64,000 nucleotides of DNA from Mycolicibacterium sp. CH28 (GTDB lineage Bacteria; Actinomycetota; Actinomycetes; Mycobacteriales; Mycobacteriaceae): assembly GCF_004745805.1 (NCBI RefSeq), contig NZ_SRLQ01000001.1, forward strand, positions 248,001-312,000, read 5' to 3'. The translations under genes were made by a program, and so were the position numbers. Shown here piece by piece: positions 41,233-56,893 of this stretch. Every line of letters starts with the position of its first letter. The stretch's first letter is position 1. The notes under the pieces were generated by a model. The model did not search any database, was not told where the DNA came from, and saw only the letters and a program-made list of their open reading frames with translations.

Positions 41233-42978
41233 ATGAGCACACCATTTCCCACCATTGACACTCCAGCGGGAGCCGTCCCGCCCGACGCACCCGCATGGAA
41301 TACGCAACGACAGTCCCAGATGCCGTCATTCCGTTACGCTGCCGTCCACGAACGCGTGGAAGTGCCCCTTGTGGAACGGAGTTGGCCTGACGCGCGGATC
41401 AGCCGCGCCCCGCTGTGGGTTCCGGTGGACCTGCGGGACGGCAACCAGGCGTTGGCCGAACCGATGGACCCCGCGCGCAAACGCCGGTTCTTCGAGCTAC
41501 TGGTTGCCATGGGCTACAAGGAGATCGAGGTCGGCTACCCGTCGGCATCGCAGACTGATTTCGACTTCGTTCGGCTGCTTGCGGCATCCGACATCGCCCC
41601 GGCGGACGTGACGATCGTCGTCTTCACCCCGGCCCGTCGGGACCTGATCGAGCGCACCCTGGCGGCGGTGGAAGGCATCCGTAACGAGGTGGTCATCCAC
41701 ATGTACACCGCCACGGCGCCGATCTGGCGGGATGTGGTGTTGGGTAAGAACCGCGCCGACCTTCGCGAGCTGATTCTCGCTGGGGGCCGCGACGTGCTGG
41801 AGTTCGCGGGGGACCGGCCCAACATCCGGTTCGAGTTCTCCCCAGAGGTGTTCAACCTCACCGAGCCCGAGTTCGTGCTGGACCTGTGCAACGACATGAC
41901 AGCGCTGTGGGACGCCACCCCGCAACGGCCCGTGATCTTGAACCTGCCGGCCACCGTCGAGGTGGCCACCCCGAATGTGTATGCCGACCAGATCGAGTAC
42001 ATGCACCGCAATCTGGCGCGGCGTGCTGCCGTCATCTTGTCCGTGCACCCGCACAACGACCGGGGTACCGGAATCGCGTGTGCGGAGCTCGCGGTGTTGG
42101 CCGGTGCCGAGCGGGTCGAAGGCTGTGTGTTCGGGAACGGCGAGCGCACAGGCAATGTGGACATCGCGACACTGGCGTTGAACCTGCACGCGCAGGGGGT
42201 CGATCCCATGATCGATTTCTCCGACATCGACGAGATCGCCCGCACCGTCGCGTATTGCACTCGGATGCCGATCCACGAACGTCATCCCTACGTCGGCGAC
42301 CTCGTACACACGGCGTTCTCCGGAACCCATCAGGACGCGATCAAGAAGGGGCTGTCCGAACACCGTGAACGCGCCGCGAACGCCGGTCGCCCCGAACGTG
42401 AAATCGATTGGCGGGTGCCGTATCTGCCCATCGACCCGGCAGATATCGGCCGCACGTATGACGCGGTGATCCGGGTCAACTCGCAGTCAGGGAAGGGTGG
42501 CATCGCGTACCTACTCCACGCCGAGTACGGACTGGACCTGCCGCGCCGGCTGCAGATCGACTTCGCTCGACGGGTACAGGCGCATGCCGACGACAGCGGG
42601 GTGGAGATCACCGCCGCCGAGCTGCTGGACCTGTTCGAGGCGGCGTACCTGACGCCCGGCGGGCCCGTCGAACTCAAGGACTGGCACGCCCGCGGCGACG
42701 GCGCCGATGCCGTCACCGAGCTGACGCTGGTGGTCGACGGCCGGGCCACGACGAGCACGCAGCGGGGGGTAGGTCCGGTCGATGCGCTGACTCGGGCGCT
42801 GGCGGGTGTCGGCAGGCCGGTGGAGGTGCTCGGCCTGACCCAGCACGGGCTTGCCAGCACCGCGATCACCTACCTGGAGTACCGCCGAGGCGATGTCACC
42901 GGGTGGGCGTGCGGTCGCAGCGATTCGGTGCTGGCAGCGTCGATGGCGGCGGTGATCCGCGCGGTCAACGCGATCTGA
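41233..42978 (+). CDS. leuA: 2-isopropylmalate synthase (LeuA-type)
   Basis: Condenses acetyl-CoA with 2-ketoisovalerate, first step of leucine synthesis. About 581 aa: DRE-TIM catalytic domain with [15 protein letters not shown] (metal Asp), [32 protein letters not shown] (metal His pair), [11 protein letters not shown] and [14 protein letters not shown]; a short C-terminal regulatory domain. Many positions differ from the M. tuberculosis LeuA I know and its C-terminal repeats are absent, so this may be a paralog. ATG 41233 has AGGAAG upstream; the frame from 41182 lies in the leader. Ends overlapping bcp by 14 nt, tail to tail. Confidence 0.9.
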   Translation: MSTPFPTIDTPAGAVPPDAPAWNTQRQSQMPSFRYAAVHERVEVPLVERSWPDARISRAPLWVPVDLRDGNQALAEPMDPARKRRFFELLVAMGYKEIEVGYPSASQTDFDFVRLLAASDIAPADVTIVVFTPARRDLIERTLAAVEGIRNEVVIHMYTATAPIWRDVVLGKNRADLRELILAGGRDVLEFAGDRPNIRFEFSPEVFNLTEPEFVLDLCNDMTALWDATPQRPVILNLPATVEVATPNVYADQIEYMHRNLARRAAVILSVHPHNDRGTGIACAELAVLAGAERVEGCVFGNGERTGNVDIATLALNLHAQGVDPMIDFSDIDEIARTVAYCTRMPIHERHPYVGDLVHTAFSGTHQDAIKKGLSEHRERAANAGRPEREIDWRVPYLPIDPADIGRTYDAVIRVNSQSGKGGIAYLLHAEYGLDLPRRLQIDFARRVQAHADDSGVEITAAELLDLFEAAYLTPGGPVELKDWHARGDGADAVTELTLVVDGRATTSTQRGVGPVDALTRALAGVGRPVEVLGLTQHGLASTAITYLEYRRGDVTGWACGRSDSVLAASMAAVIRAVNAI

Positions 42979-43420
42979 GAACCGCCAACGCCTTGTCGGC
43001 GTGGGTGTCCATGTTGACCTCGCTGGAAATGACCTCGAGCACGGTGCGATCGGTATCGATGACGAACGTCGTGCGCTTGACCGGAAGGAACTTGCCCAAC
43101 AGTCCGCGCTTGACGCCGAACGCGGTTGCCACCGCGCCGTCGGCGTCGGACAGCAGCGGGTAGTCGAAACGCTGGGAGTCGGCGAACTTGGCCTGCTTGT
43201 CCACCGGGTCGGTGCTGATGCCGACCCGGGTTGCGCCGACCGCGGCGAACTCGGCGGCCAAGTCCCGGAAATGGCAGGCTTCCTTGGTGCAACCGGGGGT
43301 CATCGCCGCAGGGTAGAAGAACAGCACGATGGGCCCGTCGGCAAGCAGGCTGGTCAGTGAGCGCGCGGTGCCGGTCTGATCCGGCAGTTCGAAGTCGGCT
43401 ACCCGGTCACCAGGTTTCAT
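42965..43420 (-). CDS. bcp: Thioredoxin-dependent peroxiredoxin (Bcp family)
   Basis: 151-aa peroxiredoxin reducing hydroperoxides in the cytosol. Peroxidatic Cys44 and resolving Cys49 in [14 protein letters not shown], the atypical 2-Cys BCP arrangement; [13 protein letters not shown] active-site loop. ATG 43420 ([14 protein letters not shown]) matches family starts and is 8 nt after TAGCCT, a leaderless layout. Rv1608c (bcpB) position. Divergent from trpE. Confidence 0.93.
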   Translation of the reverse strand: MKPGDRVADFELPDQTGTARSLTSLLADGPIVLFFYPAAMTPGCTKEACHFRDLAAEFAAVGATRVGISTDPVDKQAKFADSQRFDYPLLSDADGAVATAFGVKRGLLGKFLPVKRTTFVIDTDRTVLEVISSEVNMDTHADKALAVLRSR

Positions 43421-43428
43421 GGGTGACC

Positions 43429-43434
43429 AGGCTA
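43429..43434 (-). promoter_or_regulatory. -10 of a leaderless bcp promoter
   Basis: Minus-strand TAGCCT, 8 nt, then ATG 43420. Confidence 0.5.
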
Positions 43435-43487
43435 CGCCGGACGAGATGCCGGTCAAGACCGCCCGGCGGGTCTGGGAGGATGTACGC

Positions 43488-45008
43488 GTGCAATCCAACC
43501 TCGCCGCTACCACGACGCGCGACGAGTTCCGGGCGCTGGCTGCCGAGCACCGCGTGGTGCCGGTGACCCGCAAGGTGCTCGCCGACAGCGAGACCCCGCT
43601 GTCGGCCTACCGGAAGCTGGCCGCCAACCGTCCTGGGACCTTCCTGCTTGAGTCCGCCGAGAACGGCCGCTCCTGGTCACGCTGGTCCTTTATCGGCGCG
43701 GGCGCACCGTCGGCGCTGACCGTGCGCGACGGCGAAGCAGTGTGGCTGGGTAGCACCCCGCAGGGTGCGCCCACCGGCGGTGACCCGCTGCAGGCGTTGC
43801 GGCAGACGATGGCCCTGCTGTCCACGGGGCCGCTTGCCGGGGTACCGCCGCTATCGGGCGGCATGGTCGGGTTCTTCGCCTACGACTTCGTCCGGCGTCT
43901 CGAGCGGCTGCCCGAACTGGCCGTCGACGACCTCGGGCTGCCCGACATGCTCCTGCTGCTGGCCACCGACCTCGCCGCCGTCGACCATCACGAGGGCACC
44001 ATCACGCTGATCGCCAACGCGGTGAACTGGAACGGCACCGACGAACGGGTCGACTGGGCCTACGACGACGCCGTCACCCGCCTCGACGTGATGACCGAGG
44101 CGCTGGGCCAGCCGCTGCCGTCGTCGGTTGCGACCTTCGCCAGGCCCGCTCCTGTGCACCGCGCGCAGCGCACCCAAGAGGAGTACAGCGCGGTGGTGGA
44201 GCGGCTGGTCAAGGAGATCGAGGCCGGCGAAGCGTTCCAGGTGGTGCCTTCGCAGCGCTTCGAGATGGACACCGCCGTCGACCCTATGGATGTGTACCGG
44301 ATGCTGCGGGTGACCAACCCCAGCCCCTACATGTACCTGATGCACATTCCCAATGAGGTTGGGGAAACGTCGTTTTCGATCGTCGGGTCCAGCCCGGAGG
44401 CATTGGTCACGGTCAAGGAGGGCTGGGCCACAACGCATCCGATCGCCGGAACCCGCTGGCGCGGGGAAACCGAGGAGGAAGATCAGCTGCTGGAGAAGGA
44501 GCTGCTCTCCGACGAGAAGGAACGCGCCGAGCACCTGATGCTGGTCGATCTCGGCCGCAACGACCTTGGCCGGGTATGTGTCCCGGGCACAGTGCGGGTC
44601 GAGGACTACAGCCATATCGAACGCTACAGCCATGTCATGCATCTGGTGTCGACGGTGACTGGGCTGCTCGCGCAGGGGCGCACCCCGCTGGACGCGGTCA
44701 CCGCCTGTTTCCCGGCCGGCACCTTGTCGGGGGCGCCGAAGGTCCGCGCGATGGAGCTCATCGAAGAAGTCGAGAAGACCCGCCGCGGCCTGTACGGCGG
44801 TGTCGTCGGCTATCTGGACTTCGCCGGTAACGCCGACTTCGCCATCGCCATCCGCACCGCCCTGATGCGCAACGGCACCGCCTATGTACAGGCCGGCGGT
44901 GGGGTAGTGGCCGACTCCAACGGCCCCTACGAGTACAACGAGGCAACCAACAAGGCCAAGGCGGTTCTGAACGCGATCGCCGCAGCCGAAACTCTGGGCG
45001 CGCCATGA
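43488..45008 (+). CDS. trpE: Anthranilate synthase component I
   Basis: Makes anthranilate from chorismate, using ammonia from a TrpG partner coded elsewhere. About 506 aa. [16 protein letters not shown] carries the tryptophan feedback site; catalytic blocks include [52 protein letters not shown] and [13 protein letters not shown] 43488 is preferred: GGGAGGA (43474-43480) precedes it by 7 nt. The frame opens further to 43419, but that overlaps the bcp promoter. ATGA overlap with the next gene. Confidence 0.96.
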   Translation: MQSNLAATTTRDEFRALAAEHRVVPVTRKVLADSETPLSAYRKLAANRPGTFLLESAENGRSWSRWSFIGAGAPSALTVRDGEAVWLGSTPQGAPTGGDPLQALRQTMALLSTGPLAGVPPLSGGMVGFFAYDFVRRLERLPELAVDDLGLPDMLLLLATDLAAVDHHEGTITLIANAVNWNGTDERVDWAYDDAVTRLDVMTEALGQPLPSSVATFARPAPVHRAQRTQEEYSAVVERLVKEIEAGEAFQVVPSQRFEMDTAVDPMDVYRMLRVTNPSPYMYLMHIPNEVGETSFSIVGSSPEALVTVKEGWATTHPIAGTRWRGETEEEDQLLEKELLSDEKERAEHLMLVDLGRNDLGRVCVPGTVRVEDYSHIERYSHVMHLVSTVTGLLAQGRTPLDAVTACFPAGTLSGAPKVRAMELIEEVEKTRRGLYGGVVGYLDFAGNADFAIAIRTALMRNGTAYVQAGGGVVADSNGPYEYNEATNKAKAVLNAIAAAETLGAP

Positions 45009-45604
45009 TCCGCATCGGGCAACTGCTGCTCGTCATCTCCGCGATCGGCCTGTGGGCGGCGTCCCGCCTGTCGTGGGTGACGGTGACGTCCTTCGACGGG
45101 CTCGGACACCCCAAGACCATCACGCTGACGGGGTCGAGCTGGTCCAATGCCCTGCTGCCGCTCGCGGTGCTGGTGCTGGCCGCCGCGGTGGCCGGCCTCG
45201 CCGTGCGGGGCTGGGGGCTGCGGGTCGTGGCGGTGCTGGTGGCCTTGGTGAGCCTGCTGCTGGGCTATCTCGGGGTCAGCCTGATGGTGATGCCCGACGT
45301 GGCGCCGCGGGCGGCCGAACTGGCGCAGGTCCCCGTCATGACGCTGGTGGCCAGCGAGCGGCACTACACCGGCGCAGGCCTGACGGTGGCCGCGGCGGTG
45401 TGTGCGCTGGTAGCGGCGGTACTGCTGATGCGCTCGGCGGCCTCCGGGCGGCAGGCAACGGCCAAGTACGCCGCGCCGGCGGCCCGCCGGAGCGCCGCTC
45501 GCGGCGAGGACGCTGACACAGCGATGTCCGAGCGCGGGATGTGGGACGCCCTCGACGAGGGGCGCGATCCCACCGAGCGATCCCTCGACACCGAGGGTCG
45601 GTGA
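45005..45604 (+). CDS. Trp-operon-associated membrane protein (TIGR02234/Rv1610 type)
   Basis: 199 aa with four helices (about 5-22, 48-68, 72-95, 122-142) and a charged cytosolic C-terminus. Found between trpE and trpC across actinobacteria; function unknown. The first loop has [11 protein letters not shown], the typical family signature. Coupled to trpE by ATGA. Confidence 0.86.
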   Translation: MIRIGQLLLVISAIGLWAASRLSWVTVTSFDGLGHPKTITLTGSSWSNALLPLAVLVLAAAVAGLAVRGWGLRVVAVLVALVSLLLGYLGVSLMVMPDVAPRAAELAQVPVMTLVASERHYTGAGLTVAAAVCALVAAVLLMRSAASGRQATAKYAAPAARRSAARGEDADTAMSERGMWDALDEGRDPTERSLDTEGR

Positions 45605-45682
45605 CGAGTGCGCGGCATAGGACGGCTACCCTTCCTAAGGCATATGCGAGATCGTCATCGCGCGAGAAGGGATTCGGTTGGC

Positions 45683-46501
45683 ATGAGTTCGGCAACCGTG
45701 CTCGACTCCATCATCGAGGGAGTCCGCGCTGACGTTGCCGCTCGCGAGGAGATCGTGAGCCTGGCAGAGGTTAAGGCGGCGGCTGAAAGTGCGCCGCCTC
45801 CGCTGGACGTGCTGGCCGCGCTGCGTGCGCCGGGCATCGCCGTTATCGCCGAAGTGAAGCGTGCCAGCCCATCCCGCGGCCAACTGGCCAATATCGCCGA
45901 TCCTGCCGAGTTGGCTCTCGCCTACCAGAGCGGTGGAGCTCGGGTTATCAGCGTGCTCACCGAGGAGCGACGGTTCCACGGTTCACTGGCCGACCTCGAT
46001 GCGGTGCGCGCCGCCGTCAAGATTCCGGTGCTCCGCAAAGACTTCATTGTCCGGCCCTACCAGATCCACGAGGCCCGGGCGCACGGTGCGGACATGCTGC
46101 TGCTGATCGTGGCGGCCCTCGAGCAACCGGCCCTGGAGTCGCTGCTTGAGCGCACCGAGTCGCTGGGGATGACTCCACTGGTAGAGGTCCACACCGAAGA
46201 GGAAGCCGACCGTGCGCTGCAGGCCGGTGCGAAGGTGATCGGGGTTAACGCCCGCGACCTCAAGACGCTGCAGGTGGACCGGGACTGCTTCGCGCGGATC
46301 GCGCCGGGGCTGCCGTCCGACATCATCCGGGTGGCTGAGTCGGGTGTGCGCGGTACCGCTGACCTGCTTGCCTACGCGGGTGCGGGGGCTGACGCCGTGC
46401 TCGTGGGCGAGGGTCTGGTGACCAGCGGGGATCCCCGCAGCGCGGTGGCCGATTTGGTGACCGCGGGAGCCCATCCGTCGTGCCCGAAACCCGCACGCTA
46501 A
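45683..46501 (+). CDS. trpC: Indole-3-glycerol phosphate synthase
   Basis: 272-aa TIM barrel closing the indole ring. [14 protein letters not shown] (catalytic Lys), [20 protein letters not shown] (catalytic Lys), [22 protein letters not shown] and AESGVRG. ATG 45683 starts the family N-terminus ([17 protein letters not shown]); the frame from 45608 is leader sequence. 78 nt of non-coding sequence precede it, with a possible -10 TACCCT (45627-45632). Confidence 0.96.
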   Translation: MSSATVLDSIIEGVRADVAAREEIVSLAEVKAAAESAPPPLDVLAALRAPGIAVIAEVKRASPSRGQLANIADPAELALAYQSGGARVISVLTEERRFHGSLADLDAVRAAVKIPVLRKDFIVRPYQIHEARAHGADMLLLIVAALEQPALESLLERTESLGMTPLVEVHTEEEADRALQAGAKVIGVNARDLKTLQVDRDCFARIAPGLPSDIIRVAESGVRGTADLLAYAGAGADAVLVGEGLVTSGDPRSAVADLVTAGAHPSCPKPAR

Positions 46502-46504
46502 GTC

Positions 46505-47776
46505 GTGGCTGACACCTCCACTCCGAACGTGCCGCGCACCAGCGCGGCCGTCGCCGAGCCGACCACCCACGAACCCGACGCACGCGGTCACTTCGGGGTG
46601 TACGGCGGGCGCTACGTGGCCGAGGCGCTGATGGCGGTCATCGAAGAGGTGACCGCTGCCTACGAGAAGGCCCGCACCGATCGGGAGTTCCTCGACCGGC
46701 TCGACAACCTCCAGACCCACTACGCCGGCCGTCCGTCGCCGTTGTACGAGGCGACCCGGCTCTCCGAGCACCTCGGTGGGGCGCGGATCTTCCTCAAGCG
46801 CGAGGACCTCAACCACACCGGGTCGCACAAGATCAACAACGTGCTCGGCCAGGCCTTGCTGGCCAAACAGATGGGCAAGTCCCGGGTGATCGCCGAGACC
46901 GGCGCCGGCCAGCACGGGGTTGCGACCGCCACCGCATGCGCATTGCTGGGCCTGGAGTGCGTGATCTACATGGGTGCAGTCGATACCGCCCGTCAGGCCC
47001 TGAACGTCGCCCGGATGCGGCTGTTGGGCGCCGAGGTGGTCTCGGTGGAGTCCGGCTCCAAGACGCTCAAGGACGCCATCAACGACGCCTTCCGCGACTG
47101 GGTGACCAACGCCGACAGCACGTACTACTGCTTCGGCACCGCGGCCGGTCCGCACCCGTTCCCGACCATGGTGCGCGACTTCCAGCGCATCATCGGTCTG
47201 GAGGCTCGCGTGCAGATCCTGGCCCAGGCCGGCCGGCTGCCTGATGCGGTGGCCGCCTGCGTAGGTGGCGGCTCCAACGCGATCGGCATCTTCCATCCAT
47301 TCATCGACGATGCCGGCGTGCGCCTCGTCGGTTTCGAGGCTGCCGGTGATGGTGTCGAAACAGGAAGGCATGCAGCGACTTTCGCGGGCGGAACGCCCGG
47401 GGCATTCCAAGGCTCCTATTCGTACCTGCTGCAGAACGAGGACGGCCAGACCATCGAGTCGCACTCGATCTCGGCCGGGCTGGACTATCCGGGCGTCGGG
47501 CCCGAGCATGCCTTCCTCAAGGACCTCGGCCGCACCGAATACCGGCCGATCACCGATGTCGAGGCCATGGACGCCTTCCGCCTGTTGTGCCGGCTGGAGG
47601 GCATCATCCCCGCCATCGAGTCGGCCCACGCGGTCGCGGGGGCGGTGAAGCTGGCCGCCGAGCTGGGACCCGGCTCGATCATTGTGGTCAACTTGTCCGG
47701 ACGCGGCGACAAGGACGTGGAGACGGCGGCCAAGTGGTTCGGCCTGATGGACAACGCAGGTTCGGGAATGCCATGA
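46505..47776 (+). CDS. trpB: Tryptophan synthase beta subunit
   Basis: PLP enzyme joining indole and serine. 423 aa, with an N-terminal extension of about 25 residues. Lys109 in [10 protein letters not shown] binds [19 protein letters not shown] carries the catalytic Glu; [11 protein letters not shown] binds phosphate. GTG 46505, 3 nt after trpC; ATGA overlap with trpA. Confidence 0.97.
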   Translation: MADTSTPNVPRTSAAVAEPTTHEPDARGHFGVYGGRYVAEALMAVIEEVTAAYEKARTDREFLDRLDNLQTHYAGRPSPLYEATRLSEHLGGARIFLKREDLNHTGSHKINNVLGQALLAKQMGKSRVIAETGAGQHGVATATACALLGLECVIYMGAVDTARQALNVARMRLLGAEVVSVESGSKTLKDAINDAFRDWVTNADSTYYCFGTAAGPHPFPTMVRDFQRIIGLEARVQILAQAGRLPDAVAACVGGGSNAIGIFHPFIDDAGVRLVGFEAAGDGVETGRHAATFAGGTPGAFQGSYSYLLQNEDGQTIESHSISAGLDYPGVGPEHAFLKDLGRTEYRPITDVEAMDAFRLLCRLEGIIPAIESAHAVAGAVKLAAELGPGSIIVVNLSGRGDKDVETAAKWFGLMDNAGSGMP

Positions 47777-48585
47777 CCTTGGAACACAGTCAGCCGGGAC
47801 GGCTGGGTGGGATTTTCGCCGCGTGTCGGGCGCAGCAGCGTGCCGCGCTGATCGGATACCTGCCCACGGGCTATCCCGACGTTGCGACGTCGATCGACGC
47901 GATGGTGGCACTGACCGAATCTGGTTGTGACATTGTCGAAGTCGGAGTGCCCTACTCCGACCCGGGGATGGACGGCCCAGTGATCGCGACGGCGACGGAG
48001 GTCGCTCTGCAAGGTGGTGTGCGGGTCCGCGACACCCTTCGCGCGGTCGAGGCGATCAGCGCCGCAGGTGGCAACCCGGTGGTGATGACCTACTGGAACC
48101 TGATGCTGCACTACGGGATTGACGCCTGGGCGCGTGACCTCGCCGCGGCAGGGGGATTGGGCATGATCACTCCGGATCTCATCCCCGAGGAGGCCGAGCA
48201 GTGGATCGCCGCCTCCGACACCTACGACCTGGACCGGATCTTCCTGGTGGCGCCGTCGTCGACGCCGGAGCGGTTGGCCAAGACCGTGCAGGCCTCGCGG
48301 GGATTCGTCTATGCGGCCTCGACCATGGGTGTCACCGGCGCGCGCGATGCGGTGTCCAGCGCCGCGCCGGAACTGGTGCGACGCGTCAAGGAAATCTCCG
48401 ACATCCCGGTGGGCGTCGGCCTGGGTGTGCGCTCCGGCGAGCAGGCAGCCGAGATCGCGGCGTTCGCCGACGGAGTCATCGTCGGTTCGGCGTTGGTGTC
48501 GGTACTGACTGACGGGGTGGCGGCAGTGCGGACGCTGACCGAAGAATTGGCTGTGGGTGTGCGACAGAAGGTGCCTGCTTCGTGA
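47773..48585 (+). CDS. trpA: Tryptophan synthase alpha subunit
   Basis: Releases indole from indole-glycerol phosphate and channels it to TrpB. 270 aa. Catalytic Glu and Asp in [16 protein letters not shown] and in the [10 protein letters not shown] loop; phosphate site [15 protein letters not shown] 47773 overlaps the trpB stop; GTGA overlap with lgt. Confidence 0.96.
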   Translation: MTLEHSQPGRLGGIFAACRAQQRAALIGYLPTGYPDVATSIDAMVALTESGCDIVEVGVPYSDPGMDGPVIATATEVALQGGVRVRDTLRAVEAISAAGGNPVVMTYWNLMLHYGIDAWARDLAAAGGLGMITPDLIPEEAEQWIAASDTYDLDRIFLVAPSSTPERLAKTVQASRGFVYAASTMGVTGARDAVSSAAPELVRRVKEISDIPVGVGLGVRSGEQAAEIAAFADGVIVGSALVSVLTDGVAAVRTLTEELAVGVRQKVPAS

Positions 48586-49853
48586 CGACGACCGTCTTGG
48601 CCTACTTCCCTAGCCCGCCGCAAGGCGTCTGGCACCTGGGCCCGGTCCCAATTCGGGCGTATGCGCTGTGCATCATCGCCGGCATCATCGCCGCGCTGAT
48701 GATCGGAGATCGGCGCTGGGCGGCCCGCGGCGGCGAGCGGGGCGTCATCTACGACGTCGCGTTGTGGGCGGTGCCGTTCGGTCTCGTTGGTGGGCGGCTC
48801 TACCACCTGATGACCGACTGGCGAACGTATTTCGCTGAGGGCGGCGCCGGTCTTGGCGCGGCACTGCGGATCTGGGACGGCGGCCTGGGGATCTGGGGCG
48901 CGGTCGCCCTCGGCGGTGTCGGCGCATGGGTTGCCTGCCGGCGCAGGGGAATTCCGCTGCCCGCCTTCGGTGACGCCATCGCGCCGGGCATCATCCTGGC
49001 GCAGGCAATCGGGCGACTCGGCAACTACTTCAACCAAGAGCTGTACGGCCGTGAAACGACCATGCCGTGGGGCATGGAGATTTTCTACCGCCGCGATTCC
49101 TCCGGGATGGTGGACGTCCATTCGCTCGACGGGGTGTCCACCGGGCAGGTGGCTGCGGTCGTACAGCCGACGTTCCTCTACGAGCTGGTGTGGAACGTCC
49201 TGGTGTTCGTGTTCCTGCTGTGGCTCGATCGGCGCTTCAAGGTCGGCCATGGTCGACTGTTCGCGTCCTATGTCGCGGCCTACTGCGTCGGCCGGTTCTG
49301 GGTGGAGTTGCTGCGCGATGACACCGCGACGCATATCGCCGGTATCCGCGTCAACTCGTTTACCTCGATGTTCGTGTTCATCGGCGCCATCGTGTACATC
49401 CTGCTGGCGCCCAAGGGCCGCGAAGATCCCGCGGCGTTGGGTGGCAATCCGCCCGCCGCGGGGGCTGAGGAAGAGTCGCCCGCCGAGGAGATGGTCGAGG
49501 ATCTGGTGGCCGTGGCCACGGGTGGCGGGATTCTCGCCGCGGCTACTGTGGCTGGCCAGCACGAAAACGAAGACGCCGCCGCCGTCGGCGACGTTGAGGA
49601 GCAGGCCGAGGCAGAGGCTCAGCCCGAACCGGAGCCCGAGGCAGAGGCGGCAGCCGAGCCCACGCCGGAGCCGGAGCCCACGCCCGAACCAGAACCGGAG
49701 CCCACGCCCGAGCCCGAACCGGAGCCCACGCCAGAACCGGAGCCCACGCCCGAACCAGAACCGGAGCCCACGCCCGAACCCGCAGCGCAGCGCCGTTCCT
49801 TCCAGGCGGTTATGCGGCGAGTGCTCTGGGGCGTCGACGTCCACCGTGACTGA
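48582..49853 (+). CDS. lgt: Prolipoprotein diacylglyceryl transferase with long Glu/Pro tail
   Basis: Inner-membrane enzyme adding diacylglycerol to the lipobox Cys of prolipoproteins. 423 aa; seven helices in residues about 20-285 with [10 protein letters not shown], the Lgt signature [13 protein letters not shown], and FLYELVWN. Then a 60-residue acidic linker and, at about 347-403, repeats of PEPEPT, ending in a basic [14 protein letters not shown]. The catalytic part is normal; the tail is unusual. GTG 48582 overlaps trpA. Confidence 0.95.
   Translation: MTTTVLAYFPSPPQGVWHLGPVPIRAYALCIIAGIIAALMIGDRRWAARGGERGVIYDVALWAVPFGLVGGRLYHLMTDWRTYFAEGGAGLGAALRIWDGGLGIWGAVALGGVGAWVACRRRGIPLPAFGDAIAPGIILAQAIGRLGNYFNQELYGRETTMPWGMEIFYRRDSSGMVDVHSLDGVSTGQVAAVVQPTFLYELVWNVLVFVFLLWLDRRFKVGHGRLFASYVAAYCVGRFWVELLRDDTATHIAGIRVNSFTSMFVFIGAIVYILLAPKGREDPAALGGNPPAAGAEEESPAEEMVEDLVAVATGGGILAAATVAGQHENEDAAAVGDVEEQAEAEAQPEPEPEAEAAAEPTPEPEPTPEPEPEPTPEPEPEPTPEPEPTPEPEPEPTPEPAAQRRSFQAVMRRVLWGVDVHRD
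49621..49790 (+). repeat. Imperfect repeats coding the Lgt PEPT tail
   Basis: Units based on GAGCCCACGCCCGAACCA and shorter GAACCGGAGCCC blocks repeat in frame; such tracts tend to vary in length between strains. Confidence 0.85.
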
Positions 49854-49894
49854 GGTTCGCGCACACGCAGAAATGTCGTAGGCCGATGACATAC

Positions 49895-49910
49895 TCGAAC
49901 ACATGTTCGA
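49895..49910. promoter_or_regulatory. LexA (SOS) box over the DUF222 gene start
   Basis: TCGAAC-ACAT-GTTCGA, a perfect mycobacterial SOS box (TCGAAC-N4-GTTCGA). It includes the ATG at 49903. Several 13E12-family genes of M. tuberculosis are known to be LexA-controlled. Confidence 0.9.
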
Positions 49911-51354
49911 CAACAATCTGTGCGACTACTTTGAGCCGTCCGATACGGCGCAGTCGCGGGATCTGATCGACCAGCTCATGTCGGCGTCGCGGGAGGAGAA
50001 CCGGGCCGCCGCCCGGCGGCTGTGCGCGATCGCCGAACTCTTCGAGCTACGCCGAAACGAACGGGGTGAACGAGAAGACTGGGCGGTTGACACCTGGGCC
50101 GCGGTGGGTGCTGAGGTGGCCGCCGCGCTGCGGGTCAGCCTGGCCAAGGCCGGCAGCTACATGAACTACGCGCTGGCCATGCGCCGGCTGCCTAAGGTCT
50201 TTGCCGTCTTCGCCGCCGGCGACATCGATTACCAGGTCTTTCAGGCCATCGTCTTCCGGACGCACCTCACCTCCGATTCCGGCACCGCTGCCGCGGTCGA
50301 TGCCGACCTCGCCGCCCGTGTCGCGCGTTGGCCGTCGATGACGCGCGGCCGGCTGGCAACCGAGATCGACCGCATCGTGGGCAAGCACGACCCCGACGCG
50401 GTGGGCCGCCTGCAGGAGCGCGCCCGCGGCCGAGAGGTTACGGTCTGGGCCTCAACCGAGGGCTGTGCCGATGTGTCCGGCAGGCTCTTCGCCACCGATG
50501 CGGCGGCCCTGGACAGGCGGCTGCACGCGATGGCGAAGTCGGTGTGCGAGGCGGACCCGCGCACGGTCAACGAGCGCCGGGCCGATGCCCTGGGCGCGCT
50601 GGCCAGCGGCGCGGATCGATTGGCCTGCCGCTGCGGTCACGCCGACTGCCCGGCCGCGGAGTCGCCGGCCCCTTCTGTCGTCATCCACGTCGTTGCCGGC
50701 CAGGCGACCCTCGATGGCACTGCCAACGAGCCGGCGTATCTGCTGGACACGGGTGCACTGATCGCGCCGGAACTGCTAGCCCAACTGGCGGCCACGGCCC
50801 GGAAGCGCCCGTTGACCTTCCCCGCCGACACGCCGGCCGAGCCCGGCTACCGTCCCTCCCGCGCGCTGGCCGATTTTGTTCGGGCTCGCGATCTCACCTG
50901 CCGTGCGCCAGGCTGCGACCGGCCCGCAATCGGCTGCGATATCGACCACACCGTCCCGTGGCCGGCGGGTCCGACGCGGGCCTCCAACCTGAAATGCCTC
51001 TGCCGCGACCACCACATCCTGAAAACGTTCTGGGGCTGGAAGGACCAACAGCTCGCCGACGGCACCGTGATCTGGACGTTGCCGGGTCGGCATACCTATG
51101 TCACGACACCCGGCAGCGTCTGGCTGTTTCCCGCTCTGGCCAGACCGACCGGCACGGCACCGGCGGCTGTGGACGCAGTCCAAGACCACGCCGACCGGTC
51201 GGTCATGATGCCCAAACGTTCGACCACCCGAGCGCATAACCGAGCGCATCACATTGCTGCCGAACGCGCGCACAACCGTGCGCAACGCTTTCCCGCGGCA
51301 ACGACCTGGTCCGGGTCGGGCCCGCCGCGTTCCGACGACGCGCCGCCCTTCTAG
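49903..51354 (+). CDS. DUF222/HNH endonuclease, 13E12 repeat family
   Basis: 483 aa. DUF222 helical domain in about 20-300, HNH nuclease in about 335-385 with Cys pairs (LTCRAPGCDRPA), CDIDHTVPWPAGP and NLKCLCRDHHILKTFWGW. The family is multi-copy in mycobacteria and treated as mobile or repeat-like, although no ends are visible here. C-terminal tail with repeated RAHNRAHH / RAHNRAQR. ATG 49903 lies inside the SOS box, so DNA damage probably induces it. It splits lgt from the small membrane genes, where M. tuberculosis has none. Confidence 0.9.
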   Translation: MFDNNLCDYFEPSDTAQSRDLIDQLMSASREENRAAARRLCAIAELFELRRNERGEREDWAVDTWAAVGAEVAAALRVSLAKAGSYMNYALAMRRLPKVFAVFAAGDIDYQVFQAIVFRTHLTSDSGTAAAVDADLAARVARWPSMTRGRLATEIDRIVGKHDPDAVGRLQERARGREVTVWASTEGCADVSGRLFATDAAALDRRLHAMAKSVCEADPRTVNERRADALGALASGADRLACRCGHADCPAAESPAPSVVIHVVAGQATLDGTANEPAYLLDTGALIAPELLAQLAATARKRPLTFPADTPAEPGYRPSRALADFVRARDLTCRAPGCDRPAIGCDIDHTVPWPAGPTRASNLKCLCRDHHILKTFWGWKDQQLADGTVIWTLPGRHTYVTTPGSVWLFPALARPTGTAPAAVDAVQDHADRSVMMPKRSTTRAHNRAHHIAAERAHNRAQRFPAATTWSGSGPPRSDDAPPF

Positions 51355-51383
51355 GTTGCGGTCGGCTCTGGCATGCTGTGGAC

Positions 51384-51788
51384 ATGACCGAGCCGCAGTT
51401 CGGAGGCACCGAAGGCAGCATGCCGCCGCCCAACTATCCGCCCCCGCCCAACTATCCGCCGCCCGGCCAGTACCCGCCGCCGCAATACCCTGCGCCCGGT
51501 GCCTACCTGGACCCGGCGGCCCCGTTCGGCCGCCATCCGCTGACCGGCGAACCCTTCTCCGACAAGTCCAAGGTCGTCGCGGGCCTGTTGCAGCTCCTCG
51601 GCCTGTTCGGGATCGTCGGCATCGGCCGCATCTATCTGGGCTACACCGGCCTGGGCGTCGCGCAGCTGCTCGTCGGCCTCGTCACCTGCGGCATCGGCGC
51701 CGTCATCTGGGGCATTGTCGACGCGGTGCTGATCCTGACCGACAAGGTGCGTGACCCGGCGGGCCGCCCGTTGCGTGATGGAACGTAG
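51384..51788 (+). CDS. TM2-domain membrane protein
   Basis: About 134 aa. Residues 8-45 are a Pro/Tyr-rich tail (NYPPPPNYPPPGQY), then DKSKVVAGLLQLL, GIGRIYLGYTGLGVAQLL and VIWGIVDAVLILT: two helices with the TM2 GRIYLG turn. Function unknown. ATG 51384; GTG 51378 is also in frame. It overlaps the next gene by 11 nt. Confidence 0.85.
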   Translation: MTEPQFGGTEGSMPPPNYPPPPNYPPPGQYPPPQYPAPGAYLDPAAPFGRHPLTGEPFSDKSKVVAGLLQLLGLFGIVGIGRIYLGYTGLGVAQLLVGLVTCGIGAVIWGIVDAVLILTDKVRDPAGRPLRDGT

Positions 51789-52164
51789 TGCCGCTGCTCT
51801 AGGCACGGGCGCCCTCGCGGTGGGTGCCTTCACTTATGTCGGGGTCGTCGACCCGCACCGGCCCGGCTCGCTGTTCCCGCCCTGCCCGTTCAAGCTGCTC
51901 ACCGGCTGGAACTGCCCGGCCTGCGGTGGCCTGCGGATGACCCACGACCTCCTGCACGGCGACGTGGCTTCCGCTGTCGTCGACAATGTGTTTTTGCTGG
52001 CGGGCCTGCCGCTTCTGGCGATCTGGGTGCTCTGGCGGATGAAGCGGGGGGAGCGGGTGTGGACGCTGCCGGCGATCGTGCTGATCACGGTCGCCGCCAT
52101 CGGTTGGACGGTGGTCCGCAACCTACCCGGCTTCCCGCTGGTCCCCACACTTCTCGGCCAGTAG
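51778..52164 (+). CDS. DUF2752 membrane protein (Rv1616 type)
   Basis: 128 aa, two or three helices. Carries the family motif CPFKLLTGWNCPACGGLR, with CxxCG that might bind metal, and HDLLHGD. Function unknown. ATG 51778 is inside the end of the TM2 gene; the frame from 51751 would add nine residues without support. Confidence 0.85.
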   Translation: MERSAAALGTGALAVGAFTYVGVVDPHRPGSLFPPCPFKLLTGWNCPACGGLRMTHDLLHGDVASAVVDNVFLLAGLPLLAIWVLWRMKRGERVWTLPAIVLITVAAIGWTVVRNLPGFPLVPTLLGQ

Positions 52165-52181
52165 GCCCCCGGCGGCGCTGA

Positions 52182-52187
52182 TACACT
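52182..52187 (+). promoter_or_regulatory. -10 of the gltBD promoter
   Basis: TACACT; start predicted near 52194, leaving about 140 nt of 5' leader before gltB. I saw no clear hairpin or leader peptide in it. Confidence 0.5.
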
Positions 52188-52336
52188 TTGATCTCGGTGC
52201 GACGAATGTTCGCGCCGAATCACCGGGCCGGCGCAGTCCCAGACATCACCCGTCAGACTGCGGCAAGGCCAACACTCTCCAGCGCATCGCGCGCAGACAG
52301 CTTTCCGCCGTGTGACCGACCGCGGAGGAGCGTGGA

Positions 52337-56885
<4,549 letters not shown>

Positions 56886-56893
<8 letters not shown>

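Noticed and set aside
48309..49916. Long minus-strand frame across lgt with Gly/Arg/Leu repeats
   Set aside because: It is the complement of the PEPT repeat and Lgt coding region; no start signal or domain.
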